Assembly: GCA_947034885.2 (NCBI GenBank)
Contig: OX344752.2
Location: forward strand, 20,359,386-20,423,385
Source: Thuidium tamariscinum
Taxonomy: Eukaryota > Streptophyta > Bryopsida > Hypnales > Thuidiaceae
Length of the DNA stretch: 64,000 nt
Direction of reading: 5' to 3'
Shown: positions 22,911 through 35,762 of the stretch, in pieces
How positions within the stretch are numbered: the first letter of the stretch is position 1
How the letters are laid out: every line of letters starts with the position of its first letter
Translations under genes and position numbers: made by a program
Notes under the pieces: model-generated
What the model saw: the letters and a program-made list of their open reading frames with translations, nothing else
Told to the model about the DNA's origin: nothing
Databases searched by the model: none

Positions 22911-23842
22911 TTAACCCCTAAAGGACTGAGGCATTTTCTAGCTTGAAAACCACTCAAAACTGCCATGTTTGCTACTTCCTCCCAAAAAAATAAAAAGAAA
23001 CAATTTTTTAAGAATCTAACCGTAGGATCTTGTAAATTACTTGTTTGAGATCATGCGGTAAAAATTTCATGAAGTTTGACCGTACAGATTGGAAGAAATT
23101 AGCATTCAAAGTTTTAAAAAAAAGTTTTTTTGAACTCTGACTTGCAATTTCAGATGACTTTGACTGCCATTTGTTGAATTTTTTTGCACTATGGACCATG
23201 AAGTTAAAATTTTTTATGTTGAAAATTTGAGTTGAGAATTAGGGGGAAAATTTCAAAAAATAACTACTTGATTTTCATTCATTAAAAAATTGTTAAGTAG
23301 AAGTAGGTCCAAGATTGAACAAAACACTAAGTTGTTAATAACTTTAAGATGTAATTGGAAAACCATGATCCCAACGGTGAGCTTATTTTTGCAAACATCC
23401 TAAACCCTATCAAAAAAGAAAATTTGAAAAATTTGAAAAATTGCATTCAAAAATGAATTCTATAAGTTATTTTTTGAAGAAGGTGCTTAGATTGCCCGAA
23501 ATACAAGATTGTCCATAACTTTCTCATTATTTGTCCAAATAAAATGAATCAAAGCTTCAGATGTAGAACAAAACATAATCTTTGAGATAAAAAAATAAAA
23601 AATAAAAAAATGATTTTTTTTGTGTTTTTTCTTTTCTGCCCGACGAACTGCTTTTTGGACTTAGAATGGCATAACTTTTGCTTCCAAGCACCAATTGAAA
23701 TAAAAATTATATTTTTGGAAAGCTAATCTGATTTCCTATCTTCTAAAAAGGTTTCAAAAAATCATAGCAAAAATTCAGGTCACAAAAGCCTGCCCGAAAT
23801 TCCAAGTGTCCCCCGAGGGGACTTCAGTCCTTTAGGGGTTAA
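22911..23842 (+). mobile_element. TTAA-bounded element, copy A2 (best ends)
   Basis: The ends TTAACCCCTAAAGGACTGA and TCAGTCCTTTAGGGGTTAA are perfect inverted repeats of 19 bases and enclose 932 bases. TTAA can be read as a 4-base target duplication, as in piggyBac-type elements, or as part of the terminus. The ends contain CCCCTAAA, like the plant telomere unit. No transposase is encoded, so it would be non-autonomous. Confidence 0.82.
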
Positions 23843-25303
23843 GACAATTTGTTTGTTTTAATTGTTTGTCACATTGAGATCTCATAAATCATGCATCCCC
23901 TTGTTGCGTGCTTGGTACCATCAAGAAACCCTCGGCAAGGAAGGATGTACATGCTTTGTTTCATGGCATTCCAACACATAGTAAGAAGATTAAAAATTAC
24001 TATTAATTACTTTTATTTTGGTTGTGGCAATGGCATAAGGCACACTAATATATTTTGAAATCATGTGATATTTGAATCATAAAGAATGTTTGAAGGATTG
24101 CTAATGTAGATGATTTTAGGTGTCATTTTGAATTTCACATTTATGTTACCACATGCAATAATGTTGGATAGGCATGCCAATTCCAATAGCAAGTAACAAC
24201 ATCTACAAATCTTATGTAATTGCAATAGACTACTTCACCTACCATCCTAATTACTAATAATAGTAAAATATATCTTAAATTCAACACATGATTGTCAAAT
24301 ATCTAGTTAAATTGAAATATTCAATAAACATAGAATATATTCTTTTGAATTTATAAAGAACCTTGAATAGAAAGTTTGCTTTCGACAATTTTTAAAATTT
24401 GAAACAATTGAAAAATTAGATTTGTGCCAAATTTGCCAAGACAACAATATAATTAGGGTATGATATACTATTTACATCATATCAAGTATTTTAATTCTAC
24501 ATAGAAGTGTAATCTTGAATAGATTTAATCTTTTAAGGATAAGAGAAGTCCTAGGAGCAATTTGAAAAGACAAAATCATAGTTCTTGGTTTGAAATGTCT
24601 TTAGGCTTCACCAAGAAAATGTAGCTCTTATAATCTAAATTTTTTTGAATTTTAATTTTTTCAATATTAGAAAAAATTGCAATGTTTGTCACACTTTGAA
24701 ATAACATTTTGAAAGTTCAAAATACACTGAATGAACTCTAGGTATAATACCAATTATCCCATGACATTTATCACCATTATTTTCATTTTTTACAAAAATT
24801 CCATAAATACTATGATTTTCATAAAGTAAATAATTTTTTAAGAATGATGTAAAATTCATTCTATTGTTTTTAATTATAAAAAATAAGCCAAATTTTGAAT
24901 ACATATTATTACTTGAGAAAATACAATTTCTTTGAAAAGTCTACTTTATTATACAAAAACAATGAAGGTTGACCAAGTTAAAAGCTACAAAGTTTTTTTT
25001 TAAATATAGAAGGACTAGGGGCTTTTTTGAAGTGAAAATGTCAAGAATTGCCATATTTTAATGTATTGGCCAAAATTGAAAATAAAAACATTTTTCTTCA
25101 ACTTCAACCAAATAAAAGTATAGTAAAATATTATAAAAATATTTAGAAATCTTTTAGCATAGGATCAATAGACTTTGAGCCTTTTGTAATAAAATTTTTA
25201 CTCTATTGAACATTGAGTCTTTTATACCATTAAATACTACATCTTATTAGGTACATTGATGCCAAATTGCATAAACAAAATAAGAGGTCTAACTTACTCT
25301 AAA
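23843..25303. other. AT-rich spacer
   Basis: Nothing gene-like is seen. The 71-codon minus frame at 24689-24904 is AT-driven and has no domain. Confidence 0.6.
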
Positions 25304-26060
25304 GGATGATTGTAAGAAACACTTCACATTTTTGGCTCAAAAATGCTGTTTTCGGACATGATACTAGTAATACTATGCGATCTTGACAATACAACACGTC
25401 TGACACACGCCTACAAATTCCAATCGTTGATTTCAAGCACCTACAAATCTAGGTTGTCAATTCAGTACTAAGCAATATTATGTAGTACTATAGACTACTA
25501 CAAAGTACTTTACATGGAGCATGGAGCAAAAAAATAGTAGAAAAAGGGTTTGGGGACTTTTTTATTTTTCATAATTAAAAAAATCAAAAAATCATTTCAA
25601 AAAAATCATTTTTCTAAGCAAAATTGTGCTCACATTGCAACGAAAAATTCCTTTAAAATTTTCTTCCCCTCTCTGTAGCATTTGTGTAAAGGAAGATTAC
25701 TTTAACCCCATGTGGACAATAGACATTTTACTATTTTAACAAAAACTCATCATTAATTCTTGAAATGTTAATAGACCTCCAACTTGTCTAATTTGTAACT
25801 TCAAATTTGAATTTTTGAGTAAAAAATAGGACTAAAATCCTTCAAAATGGCTAAAGTAGACAGACAATCAAGGGCACTTTAAAAATAGTAAACTAATTTT
25901 TTAAGAATTAAAAAAATTACGCAACATATAAAACTTTTGTATACACCATCATTTCAAATTTCAAATCAATAGGGCAAAAGATGCTAAAGTTATGAACAAA
26001 AAACTACCTAGTAGAGGTCAAGGGGACAAAAAAAAGGACAAGTGTTTCTTGCAATCATCC
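25304..26060. mobile_element. Element C1 with near-perfect terminal repeats
   Basis: GGATGATTGTAAGAAACACT at the left end is complementary to AGTGTTTCTTGCAATCATCC at the right end except for one position. TAAA flanks both sides (25300-25303, 26061-26064), a possible 4-base duplication. It is 757 bases long with no coding capacity. The right end resembles those of 4824-5049 and 35537-35762. Confidence 0.72.
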
Positions 26061-26155
26061 TAAACCACCCTACAATACAAGTAGGTCAAACAAACAAACT
26101 ATAGACTAGTCATTTTTTGAATGACTATATCTTGTACAACAAGGGAAATTTTTGT

Positions 26156-27068
26156 TTAATCCCTAAATGACCACGACTGTTTTTCAACCCAAAACCACTC
26201 AAAACTGCCATTTCTATTCCATTCATCCATGAAAAACAAAAAAACTAAATTTTTAGAATCTAACCATAGGGTCTTGTACTTTATTTAACTAAGATCATGT
26301 GGTGAAAATTTCATGAAGTTTGACCGTATGGATAGGAATATATGAGCATTCAAAGTTGGAAAACAAACTTTTCTTAAACTCTAGTTTGCAGCTTCAAATG
26401 ACTTTGTCCTCCATTTATGTGATTTTTTGCACTACAGACCTTGAATTTAAATTTTTTTCTATTGAGAAATTGAGCTAAGAGATTAGGAAAAAAAATTTAC
26501 AAAATAAAGACTTTTTTTTCATTCTTTAAAAAATTGTCAAATAGATGTTGGTCCAAGATTGAAAGAAAAACTAAATTGCAAATATCTCATAGATGGAATT
26601 GAAACACAATAATCTCAATGGTGAAATTGTTCTAGCAAACATAATCAACCATGTCCAACATTTTTTTTTGGGAAATTGTGAAAATTGCATTCACAAATGA
26701 ATCCTATAAGTTATTTTTTCAAGAAGATGCTTAGATTGCTCGAAAAACAAGATTGTTCATAACTTTCACATTATTAATCCAAATGGAATGAATCAAAGCT
26801 TCATTTGTAGACAAAAATAAAATCTAAAAGAAAAAAAAAATTTGAAGTTTTTGTAAATTTTTTTTTCTACCCGGCGACATGAAAATTATGTTTAAGATGG
26901 CATAACTTTTGCTCCCGGTCACCAATTGAAAAAAAAAATCCCACAAAGCTAATCAATTTTTCTACCTTATGTGAAAATTTCAAGAAAACTCATTAAAAAT
27001 TGAAGTCACAAGTACCTGCCCGAATTCTTAAAGTCCCTCGAGGGGACTCTTGGTCCTTCAGGGATTAA
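26156..27068 (+). mobile_element. TTAA-bounded element, copy A3
   Basis: It starts TTAATCCCTAAATGACC and ends GGTCCTTCAGGGATTAA. The interior matches A2 in the same order, including CACTCAAAACTGCCAT near the left end, a roughly 20-base block about the TAACCATAGGGTCTTG motif, and CACCAATTGAAA near the right end. It is 913 bases and more diverged than A2. Confidence 0.78.
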
Positions 27069-28820
27069 GATATAAATGTTGAAAACTAAGAAATAAATAT
27101 TTGAATTGTGTTGAAAGAATTTCAAGAATTTTTAAAAACATAAATTCCAAAATCATAATCAAATGAAAATGTCATTGTTATTCCAAACTTACCTAATAAA
27201 GTTTGCGAAGTTGTGATTCTTTTTAGAAAGAGATTCTTACTCTCTAAACAAGATTTCTTTGATAATTCTAGAATATACTATATTAAATACACACATCCAA
27301 AAGTGATTAAGAATTTATATAAAAAATGTCCAAATTGCTAAGTTTATTTTTTTGAATAATATAACTTTTTATTCAAACATTTGATTAGAATGTTTTTTTG
27401 GGTTCCTATAAAAATATTAGGAATCAATATACCTTCTTCTCTCTATTTTCAATTACAAAAAATAGAGAGTTGGTTCTCTTTCCTTAAACTATAAAAAATC
27501 TATTTTCTTCAAGATTGAAAAGTTTTATATTAACCTTCAAAGGTTAAAAATGGGCATGAAGAAAATTTTCCATCATCAATTCAATCTATTCTTCTCCAAT
27601 TTCCATTTCTAATTTCTCATTTCTAAAAAATATATGATACTTTCTCTAAAGAAAAAGATTTTTTTTTCACTCTAAATTTGTTCATTCTTTATAGAGATTC
27701 TTTCTTGGAGAAGGTGTAACAACCCCTAATAAGTGCCTCCATCCACTACCAAAAATTTATAGACATTGATCAATTCATAATTTCATAGTCAACTAACCAA
27801 ATTCAACTATTCTCCAAACAAAAATAAATGCTTGGTAAATTAAAGATTAGAAATACACTATCTCTATGTATAATGTATTCCTTCCTCCAATGCCCTTCTC
27901 TACCCAAAAAAAAAGGCCATCATTTGAATTTGATCTCACTTGTTCATTTTGGCCATCCAATACTTGGGAATAAATACATATAAACAAAACAAATATAGAT
28001 GCAAATCCAAAAATCAAATACAAAACACAAAACACAAATATGAAAATAGATACATAATTCAATATAAATACAAAATACAAACTCTTCCTTCAAATCAATA
28101 TGTGATATTGATTGCATTTCTAACAAGTTGCAAAGTACATATATGGAGATGAGGTTCTCATTTATATATAAAACTTAACAAGGAATGGCAAAATGATACC
28201 TTGATCCATTGATTTTCTACATGTCCCCTCAATTTTCAATTTTTAAAGAAAAAAATCAATCTACTCAAAAGACAAGTCTCAATTCTATATTGAGTTTTCA
28301 TTAAAAGGAATCAATGTAGTTGGATCAAATTCTTAGACAATTTATATAATGTCTTATACAATTGCAAAATTAGATGTTGTAGAAAACAATCAACACCAAA
28401 AGACTAATAATACAAGACGACTTTATTTTCATCCACAACTTATTGGCTATAACATTCAACCAAGTACTACTTCATATTCATTAGCCACTTAAAAAAAATT
28501 CTAACCAAAGATATAAATAGGTTAAGAATCAATACAAGTGATAGAAACTTCTATAGGATATAATCAGTGATATCAGAACATATTCAGGAGTTTTAGCCAA
28601 ATGTTCATTTTAGAAAAAAATTTAAAATTTTATAGAAAGGGCATGAAAAAATTAAGTAGAAAATGAGTGAAATTTAGCCAATTTTGGGATCACTGGATAT
28701 AATATTATTATAACCTAAGAGCAACTCCAATCATATACCAATCAAGTCCACTCCATTGTTTTTTGAATGAAAATTGGGCAATAAATGCTTGACCAAAAAT
28801 ATCCCCTTTGGCACAACTAA
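27069..28820. other. AT-rich spacer
   Basis: Long A and T runs. Frames near 27847-28152 on both strands are low-complexity artefacts of AAATACAAAACACAAATA-type sequence. No gene is seen. A TAAGAGCAACTCCAATC word near 28718 looks like one end of a Harbinger-type MITE, but no partner end was found. Confidence 0.55.
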
Positions 28821-28849
28821 AATTACAAGGATAATTTTACCAAATTTAT

Positions 28850-29378
28850 TTTTTCTTCCACACATAATTCATTGGAGAAGCAATGATGGAGATTCTTTTG
28901 CCTGTGGGTCCCTAGGAGCCTTGTAACGAAACATTGTCTGTATTTTGCCGAGATAATGTTTTCCGTACTGATGTCGATGCACTTAACAGATTTATTATCT
29001 CTACCCCAGTTAAGGTCGACTCTTCCCAATCATTATTGCATGACTCATCAACTCCACCAATTCTTAGCAACTCTCCCATAGCCACAGGATAAACACAAAG
29101 ATAACCAACCAAACTATTCCCAAAGTGACATCAACGCGACGGACCATAAAAGGAAACGATACAAAACATTTGACAGGAGATGTGAGAACTCACCCTTCGC
29201 AATAGATGGCAACACAAAGAAAAACACTCATAAATCTGACAATATGCCTTGATAGCACCTCTCTTCTTCCTCTAGCTTTTGGTACCTCCAACTGAGATGA
29301 ACTCAAGGCTGTGCATAAAAGCATCGGAAATCCTTTTCCAAGGTTGTTGAACCAGCTCCTCAACAAAGTTATATACCC
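28850..29378 (-). other. Coding-like island, not identified
   Basis: A GC-richer stretch downstream of the ceramidase. On the minus strand a TTATCATGCAG acceptor-like site at about 29379 precedes an open stretch whose translation contains FVEELVQQPWKRISDAF and stops at TAG 29274-29272. A further open stretch at 29112-28912 contains GELLRIGGVDESCNNDWEE. The look is of exons or an exon relic rather than spacer, but I recognise no family and cannot join the pieces with confidence. Confidence 0.25.
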
Positions 29379-29887
29379 TGCATGATAACTCAAGGTAAGT
29401 AAAGCACATCATATAAATCCACCTTACGGAAGTCAACACCTACAAATGTGACACGCACATCCACTGACAACCTTATTTCATTAATGTGAAATTAACCCTC
29501 CAACTTTCATGTTCGTCAACTCTCGAGCTAGTACGCTGCCCTCCGGAGGGAAGTTGACGTTCAAACAGCAAAGAGCACATGCACTCGGTCCTGCACACAT
29601 ATCTCACCGCACCAAACAGACTACTCAGAACCAAAGTTGAGGAATGACCACAATCTTGCCCTCCTCTATAGCCATTTCCTCGTGTTATAAAACCACCAGG
29701 CGGCTCTAAATTACAGAATGTGAATCGAATAGCTCGTAGCTATCAATGTCACCGGATGTTGCCATCCGAAGAAAAGGTACCTACGAAAACAATACATTAC
29801 ATAGGTTGACTTTCATACATTGACTTTTTAAGAACTGTAGCTGGTTGGCGACGAAGAAAAGCACCCATTAGTCGGTATGTCAAATTG

Positions 29888-31003
29888 CTATTGCGCCTTC
29901 CTTTCAGGATCGCTTTTCTGAACCTTCACAAAAGGCAGAACTCCCAGCAAGTACTCTATCCTCGGGTTCCAGTCGCGCTGCTGGGCTCGGCAATACAGCA
30001 AGAACATGTTCCCGAAATACGAATTGAAACCCATCAATACATGCCATAAAGCATGCCCTTGAGGGTTCACCCGAAGCTTCGATATCCAATTGCACAAGTG
30101 CCGGTCTGCGAGCCAGAACATCGCACCCATAACCAGGAACAAAACATACCGATGAACCAATTTCCTCACCAGAGGATCTGCTGTGTGGATGTAATATTTG
30201 TACATCCTTGGCAGACATAGCAACGCCAGAAACACGTAATGCAGCTGGAACCCCACCACGAATCTGAACTGCGAGTGCAGAATAGCGAAGATGGTTCCAT
30301 ACAAAAACAGTACAGTCGGCATCGTACTCCGGTAATGCCAATCTGGGGAATACAGCACATAGATGTACAGGAGCATCACCCACACCATGGGAGTCTCGTC
30401 ACTCTGCTGTTGACTGCTCTTCCGAGGCAACCATGCAAGCACAATAACCACAAGTCAGTAAACCATCAATTTGATTTATTCTCCGCTCCAGCACAACCAC
30501 TGCGTGCTATGAACTTCATATTACCTCAAATTGTACTCGCATTACAAGGCTGTCAAAACCTGACAATGACATGGTTGCAATCCGGCGACATAACACACCC
30601 CAAAATTAAGATGAGCGCTTAAGAGAACAAACGATGAAATGTAATATCACGGCAGCAGGAGAGTCTCGAGTCAAGCCGACAGACCTTGCAACACACCAGG
30701 AAAAAAAAGGCAACCTATCAACGCATTCTACGAAGATGAATATGACGCTTACGCATGTTTCAGAGTAGCATGGAAAAGCATGCTGCCGAATCCCAACGCG
30801 ATCGTGGACAAGTGAAGAACACTAAATCGCCGCTCAAATCTTTGACTGATAGAGTAATGCAGGCCTATCAATGCAAGAAGGATCCCCGGGATGTTCGATA
30901 TGGTGTTGTAAAACTCCGCCACCATAGGCGTGACTTCATAGTTCTTCTCACACCACTCAGTGCTCGCTGTGATCGGCCCCCAATAGCCCTCAAAACCAGC
31001 CAT
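29888..31003 (-). CDS. ACER: Alkaline ceramidase (ACER family)
   Basis: Two exons, 31003-30753 and 30413-29888, give 258 residues; the GC|GTAAGC donor and AGAGCAG acceptor keep phase across a 339-base intron. The enzyme hydrolyses ceramide or phytoceramide to a long-chain base and fatty acid in ER/Golgi membranes. The family metal site is complete: S74, H78, D89, H204 and H208 have the spacing of human ACER3 (GFGSMLFHATL, QQQSDETPMVW, NPQGHALWHV). The N-terminal calcium-site residues are also present (E16, W17, E19, N21, E30 in TEWCEKNYEV and MVAEFYN). Hydrophobic segments match a seven-helix fold. Length is normal for the family. The C-terminus ends in a basic tail (KSDPERKAQ), possibly an ER-retention-type signal. 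Confidence 0.97.
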
Positions 31004-32460
31004 TGAACAGGGGAAAAAAAAAGCTCAACGGCTCCGACCCCACCTCCAAAATTCCGCTTCACAACTTTTTAACTTGAAAATGTGAGAACTCTATCCTCCA
31101 TTATTGCTCACAGTCGAGCTCACTCACTATGGCCTCTCAAGTCAAGCCTGAAAATACAAAACATGCTCTGTCAAGGAAAAAAAAATTACAATCGTACAAA
31201 CAGAAGGAAACCAACGTACGAGTGCATTCCATGATCAAGTGGACTGCTCTGATTCCAACCGTCAGTGGTATCTTCCACACAATTCTATGCGTAAAGCACA
31301 AGAAAGTAGTTTTCATCATCCTACATCAGAAAGGCACTCACAAGATTGCCACGAGTGCAGAATCAATTGACCCAGTACTAATTTATTCCGCCAAAAAGGA
31401 ATAAGGAATCCAGACCTGGAAAGAGATCAAATAGTATCCAAAGCTTCCCACAAAAGCGATGCACAACTACTCGTCCATCCATCAAGCGCACTTCCCCAGT
31501 ACCTCCCCGAAGTAGGAGTCTTCCCGCTGACATCAAGCCAAGCAACCATGAGAAGCCGTTAGCAGAAGCTTTGCAAAAATCAGAAGATTCACAATTCAAG
31601 CTCTTTCCAGATCTACCACCGTCGTAACAGACTGCCGAAACACAAACAGTAAACCCGAGAGCAATCCCTCCCCTCTGCAAACTTCCTGTTCTTTGCTTTC
31701 AGACAACTCGCAAACTATGCCTACGAGAACAAATTCCCCAGACAAGGTGCACGGTCGCTCCCGCACGTTAGCTACAGGGAACTTAAAATTTATTCCAGAC
31801 CGTAAAAATCCACAACCTCACGTTTGACAGCAATTCCTATCACAAGAACTCGACTCGACTCAAATTTCACCCTCAAAAAAATGCCTGCTCGAAAACGTTG
31901 AAAGAGCACCTGGTATGCATCACAAACTCTCTACCGCTACAACTAAACGCCGGTTACAACCCCTACTCCGTCACCACTCGCGCACAAATTAATTCCGAGG
32001 TGCAATCATTCAGATAAGCAGCTTGTCAAATCCGTGCATGAAGAACACACGAGACGCAGGGATTCACACAAAAGACAAAAAATCTATTCCGCGTTTCACT
32101 CTCCACGCAAGAAATTATCACTACAACTAGCTAGAGCGGAGATCGTTCATCGTCGCTCCTTTCCGAAGCCGTCCCTTCCCACTCAGAAATTCCAACACTC
32201 CCCACGCTCTCCCGTGTCTCTCGATTCACGATCAGTAGCCAAATCAGCCAAATCCAAGCCAGGCCACCACTTACAAAACTGAATTTCTCCTCCACAGCCT
32301 CCGCAGCGCAGAAACGAATCCCCACACCGACCGAGAACAACCCTAAAATAGAAGGCGCGACCTTCGAATCGAGGCCGGGACCGCGCACGACACGCGAGGA
32401 GCGAGCTCCGCGGAAAACCCTAACCAGAGTGGCGAAGGGGAAAACTGAGCGGGCGAGACG
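31004..32460 (-). promoter_or_regulatory. Leader and promoter region of the ceramidase gene
   Basis: This region is GC-richer than the spacer beyond it. On the minus strand a short open stretch from ATG 32388 runs into a TTTTGTAAGT donor (GT at 32274-32273), which suggests an upstream first exon and a 5'-UTR intron or an upstream small ORF. Frames at 31378-31680 and 32131-32388 show no domain and I do not call them genes. An AAACCCTAA telo-box lies at 32415-32423. Confidence 0.4.
32415..32423 (+). promoter_or_regulatory. Telo-box upstream of the ceramidase
   Basis: AAACCCTAA is an exact telo-box core, in a GC-rich stretch about 1.4 kb upstream of the ceramidase ATG and just beyond its putative first exon. 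Confidence 0.45.
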
Positions 32461-32829
32461 AGATGCGGAATTCCTCAGTCGCTAACTCAGCGCACTCGAG
32501 AAGGTTGATTTTTTTCCTACCGAGATCGATCAGGCAAGGGAGTGAGCTCAGTCGTCAGTCGACACCAAACTGAAGCTCCGCAGCAGCAGCTGGCGCCTCA
32601 TCGATCAGCCAAGGCGGGATTTCCCTCTCTCGGGCGGTAACTTCAGTCGGGCTCTCATCGTCAACTTGGTGACTTCGCTGAACTTCCTCTGCTAAAGTAG
32701 TGGTGAATTTAGGGCTCGTGATCAACACGGTGATTACGTCGGAGATTACGTTGCAACAACCCTAATTTGGGGGCTCCTTATTGCAGTCGTGAACCTGCTC
32801 CCCAATAGAAGCCTCACACCTTCTTCACT

Positions 32830-35442
32830 GCACCAAAACATGCACAAAAATTCTATGAAGAATGATATAAAAAGAATCACATAAAAGAGGATCCAACGGG
32901 GAGCCCAAATTCATGAAAGAGGTGTGACACCCTTTTTTCATAAGGAAAGAACCAAAATGGAGAATGGATAGTGCAACATCAGAAAAGTTGGGCCAGACTG
33001 TTTTAGTGCTATTTTGACACCAAAGGCTGCATTTTGACAATATAGGTGCCATTTTCTCCTTACTCAGTTGGTATAGGGCTTAGCACCAAATTTACTTGAT
33101 TGCATTTCAATGCACCATCATGGCACTATATTCACATGTCGTGAAGTTCATGATGAACACCCAAAGTCTTGCAAAAGCAACAACACCAAGAATAAGGAGG
33201 TGAAAAGCAAGCAAATCAAAATATACTTGTTTTGTAATTTCTTCTTCAAAATCATCATTCACCTTCAAAGGAAGATAATTGGACATGGTGAAGCAATCAT
33301 AGAACAAGTATATTCCTTTGCCAAGACCCATCTGAAAGCCAACTCGATTGAACCTCCACATTTCTATTATTTATAGAATGCAAGAGGAGTGAAGGAGTGA
33401 CTACCCCTAATAGAAGTAAATTGGAGGGTAGCCAAAGGAGTTTAAATCCTTCATTTTTTGTAGGCTCTTACAACTACAATTCATTTTGCAAACCTAGTGG
33501 GAGTAGTTTTGCAAGCCAATGGCAAAAAATCATCCATTTTATAAGAGGAGTAGGAATGTTCTAAGAACCTTTTTAAATATTTGCAATATGAGTGATTAGG
33601 CAACTAGAATCCAAAACAAGATTGTTTTTTCAAGCCTATCAAATAGCATGCAAAAGAAATACTAAATTGAATGGTAGACAATTACTTAACACATCACTTA
33701 ACTTTTTTTTATCATTAGTCTCTTTTTAAGCTATTTTTTCAAGCTAAGTGGTGATGCTTTAATTAGACAAGTGATGTTAATACTACATATATTATTTAAT
33801 CAGAGGGCTCTATTTAGTGTTTAGAGGTAGTTGTTGTTGATTTAGAGAAAATGGCTTAGTATATAGAGTAATATCATACACACTTCAAGGAAGTGAAGAA
33901 ATAGTTTTAGTATAGGTTTTCCTATTGTGGACTTAAGAAGAGTTTTAAAATTGATACTATGTGAAGTAATGTATTCTTCCCAAGTTTTGAGGGCTTGTAA
34001 ACATTGTTATCCTTTATTGAGTCCCTTGTTTCATCCTTGTAGATTGAATTTGGACACCTAACCTCTTGAGTTTAAGATTTGATTTTCTCTCATATATAAA
34101 AGGCAAAACCATATAGAATTCAATAGGTGAGATTTTGTGAAAAAAATTGATGGACTTTTGACTAGATAGTAAAGTACAAGGGTCATTTAGATTCTTACTT
34201 TTTTTTTTTTTACACTTTGAATATGAGAGAATTTTGAACTACCTATATTTTTAGATACTTTGTGGAAACTTTTTGGTTTATTCACCAAAATACATGCAAA
34301 GACAATCTTATATCTTCTTTCAAATGCCAAGAAGATCCAACCAATACTAAGACATTTTAATCCTTAATGTCATTCACTATATGAAGAATTCAAGCTTATT
34401 TGTTTTTGTAATTGACGAAATTCTATGAAGTTTAGGTAGTCCTATCATTCATTTCTAACATGAAAAGTCTCAGCTTGCATTTTTTTTGGCCTTATACTAT
34501 CTTCTTATGTATTTATGGCTAGAGACAAAAAAAAACAAGTAAGTACCTAATGAATTGTAGATTACAAAGTCTCTCTCCTTTGAGTTAATTTTCAATTAAG
34601 AGAGTAAGTAGGCTATATAATAAGAGATTGTCACATACAATTTAGATAATACTACGAATTTTTTATAATATATATATATAATTATTTTCTTTCCAAAAAT
34701 AGGCAATTTTAACCTTACTTCCTATAATCTTTGCCAATATGTTTTTTTCTTCACTTGAGTTCCAATTCGACTAGTTGATTCTATGAGTATATAGTCACTT
34801 TTATATGTAGCATTCATTATCTTCAAAGTTCATCCAAAAATTCTTCACTGTAATGGTTGATACGGACATTCATTTCTTAAATCCATAAAGACACGATGTA
34901 TTGTTAAATGTCAATGGTTTCTAACAAAGGTATACAACACTTTAAAAAATATCAATTGGGTGATTGCAAGAAATATTTTTACTATTTGTTGCATTTTCAT
35001 GATTTTTTCGGAAATACTTAAAAAAAAATTTAAATTTTTTTGAAAAACTTAAAAAATATGACTGATATATATACCTTTAAGACAAAAGGTAACCACCAAA
35101 GGAAATGTATAGAAAAATTCTCTAAGTAGGAAAACTAGAAAAGTGTCAAATTTCAAGAAAATATATACTTTGATGTTTTAATTAGAAAAAATTAGGAATT
35201 TTTTTAAATAAAATAAAATAAAAGTAGGCCATTTGCAACAACAGTTTATGGAGATGTCTATTCACTAAAACACTCACAAAACTCACTTTTTACATGTTTC
35301 AAAATCCAAGCATAAAGAGGCTTATTTTGTGGACTTCTACACCATATAAAAATAATTATTTAAAAAAATCCTTAGGCCATTAGTTACAAGTCTACAAGAA
35401 GACCATCTCTTCAAAATTTGTTTTGTTGGATGCTAAATAGAA
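32830..35442. other. AT-rich spacer
   Basis: No gene is supported. Frames on both strands at 33107-33376 mirror each other; the minus one has a hydrophobic run (YFDLLAFHLLILGVVAF) but no recognised family. A GGGTGATTGCAAGAAATATT word at 34958-34977 resembles a C-type element end. Confidence 0.5.
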
Positions 35443-35532
35443 CTCCCTATATCCCACTAAAAGCTTTTCAAATTCTTCCTACAAAGATTGTAAATAAACC
35501 TAATTAGAAAGCTTTCAATGGGACTGAGGGAG
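35443..35532. mobile_element. Stowaway MITE (S2)
   Basis: Ninety bases from CTCCCTATATCCCACT to AATGGGACTGAGGGAG. Its reverse complement aligns along the whole length with S1 at 5973-6062. TA follows on the right; the left TA has decayed to AA. Confidence 0.9.
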
Positions 35533-35536
35533 TACT

Positions 35537-35762
35537 AAAAACTTCCAAATTGACAAGTGTGACCTTAAATTGGGATCTATTTTTAAATAGTTAACAACTT
35601 TTAAAAATTCTAGAAAAATTAGGCAAGGTGTATAATAGCCATGAATACCTTTTCTATAAATCTCAAATCATTTAGAGTCAAAACACAAAAATTGTGGCCA
35701 AAAAATAGATTAGCATATGTCTTGTGACACAAAATAGTACAAGTGTTTCTTGTAATCATCCA
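35537..35762. repeat. Repeat C3, related to 4824-5049
   Basis: It shares CAAATTG(G/A)CAAGTGTGAC, the TTTAGAG(C/T)CAAAA block and the GTTTCTTG(C/T)AATCA right end with 4824-5049 in the same order. Its left terminus is missing, and the Stowaway S2 ends a few bases before it, so the start may have been lost in that event. Confidence 0.6.

Noticed and set aside
27847..28152. Frames of 60-77 codons on both strands
   Set aside because: They are low-complexity AAATACAAA sequence, open on both strands for compositional reasons.
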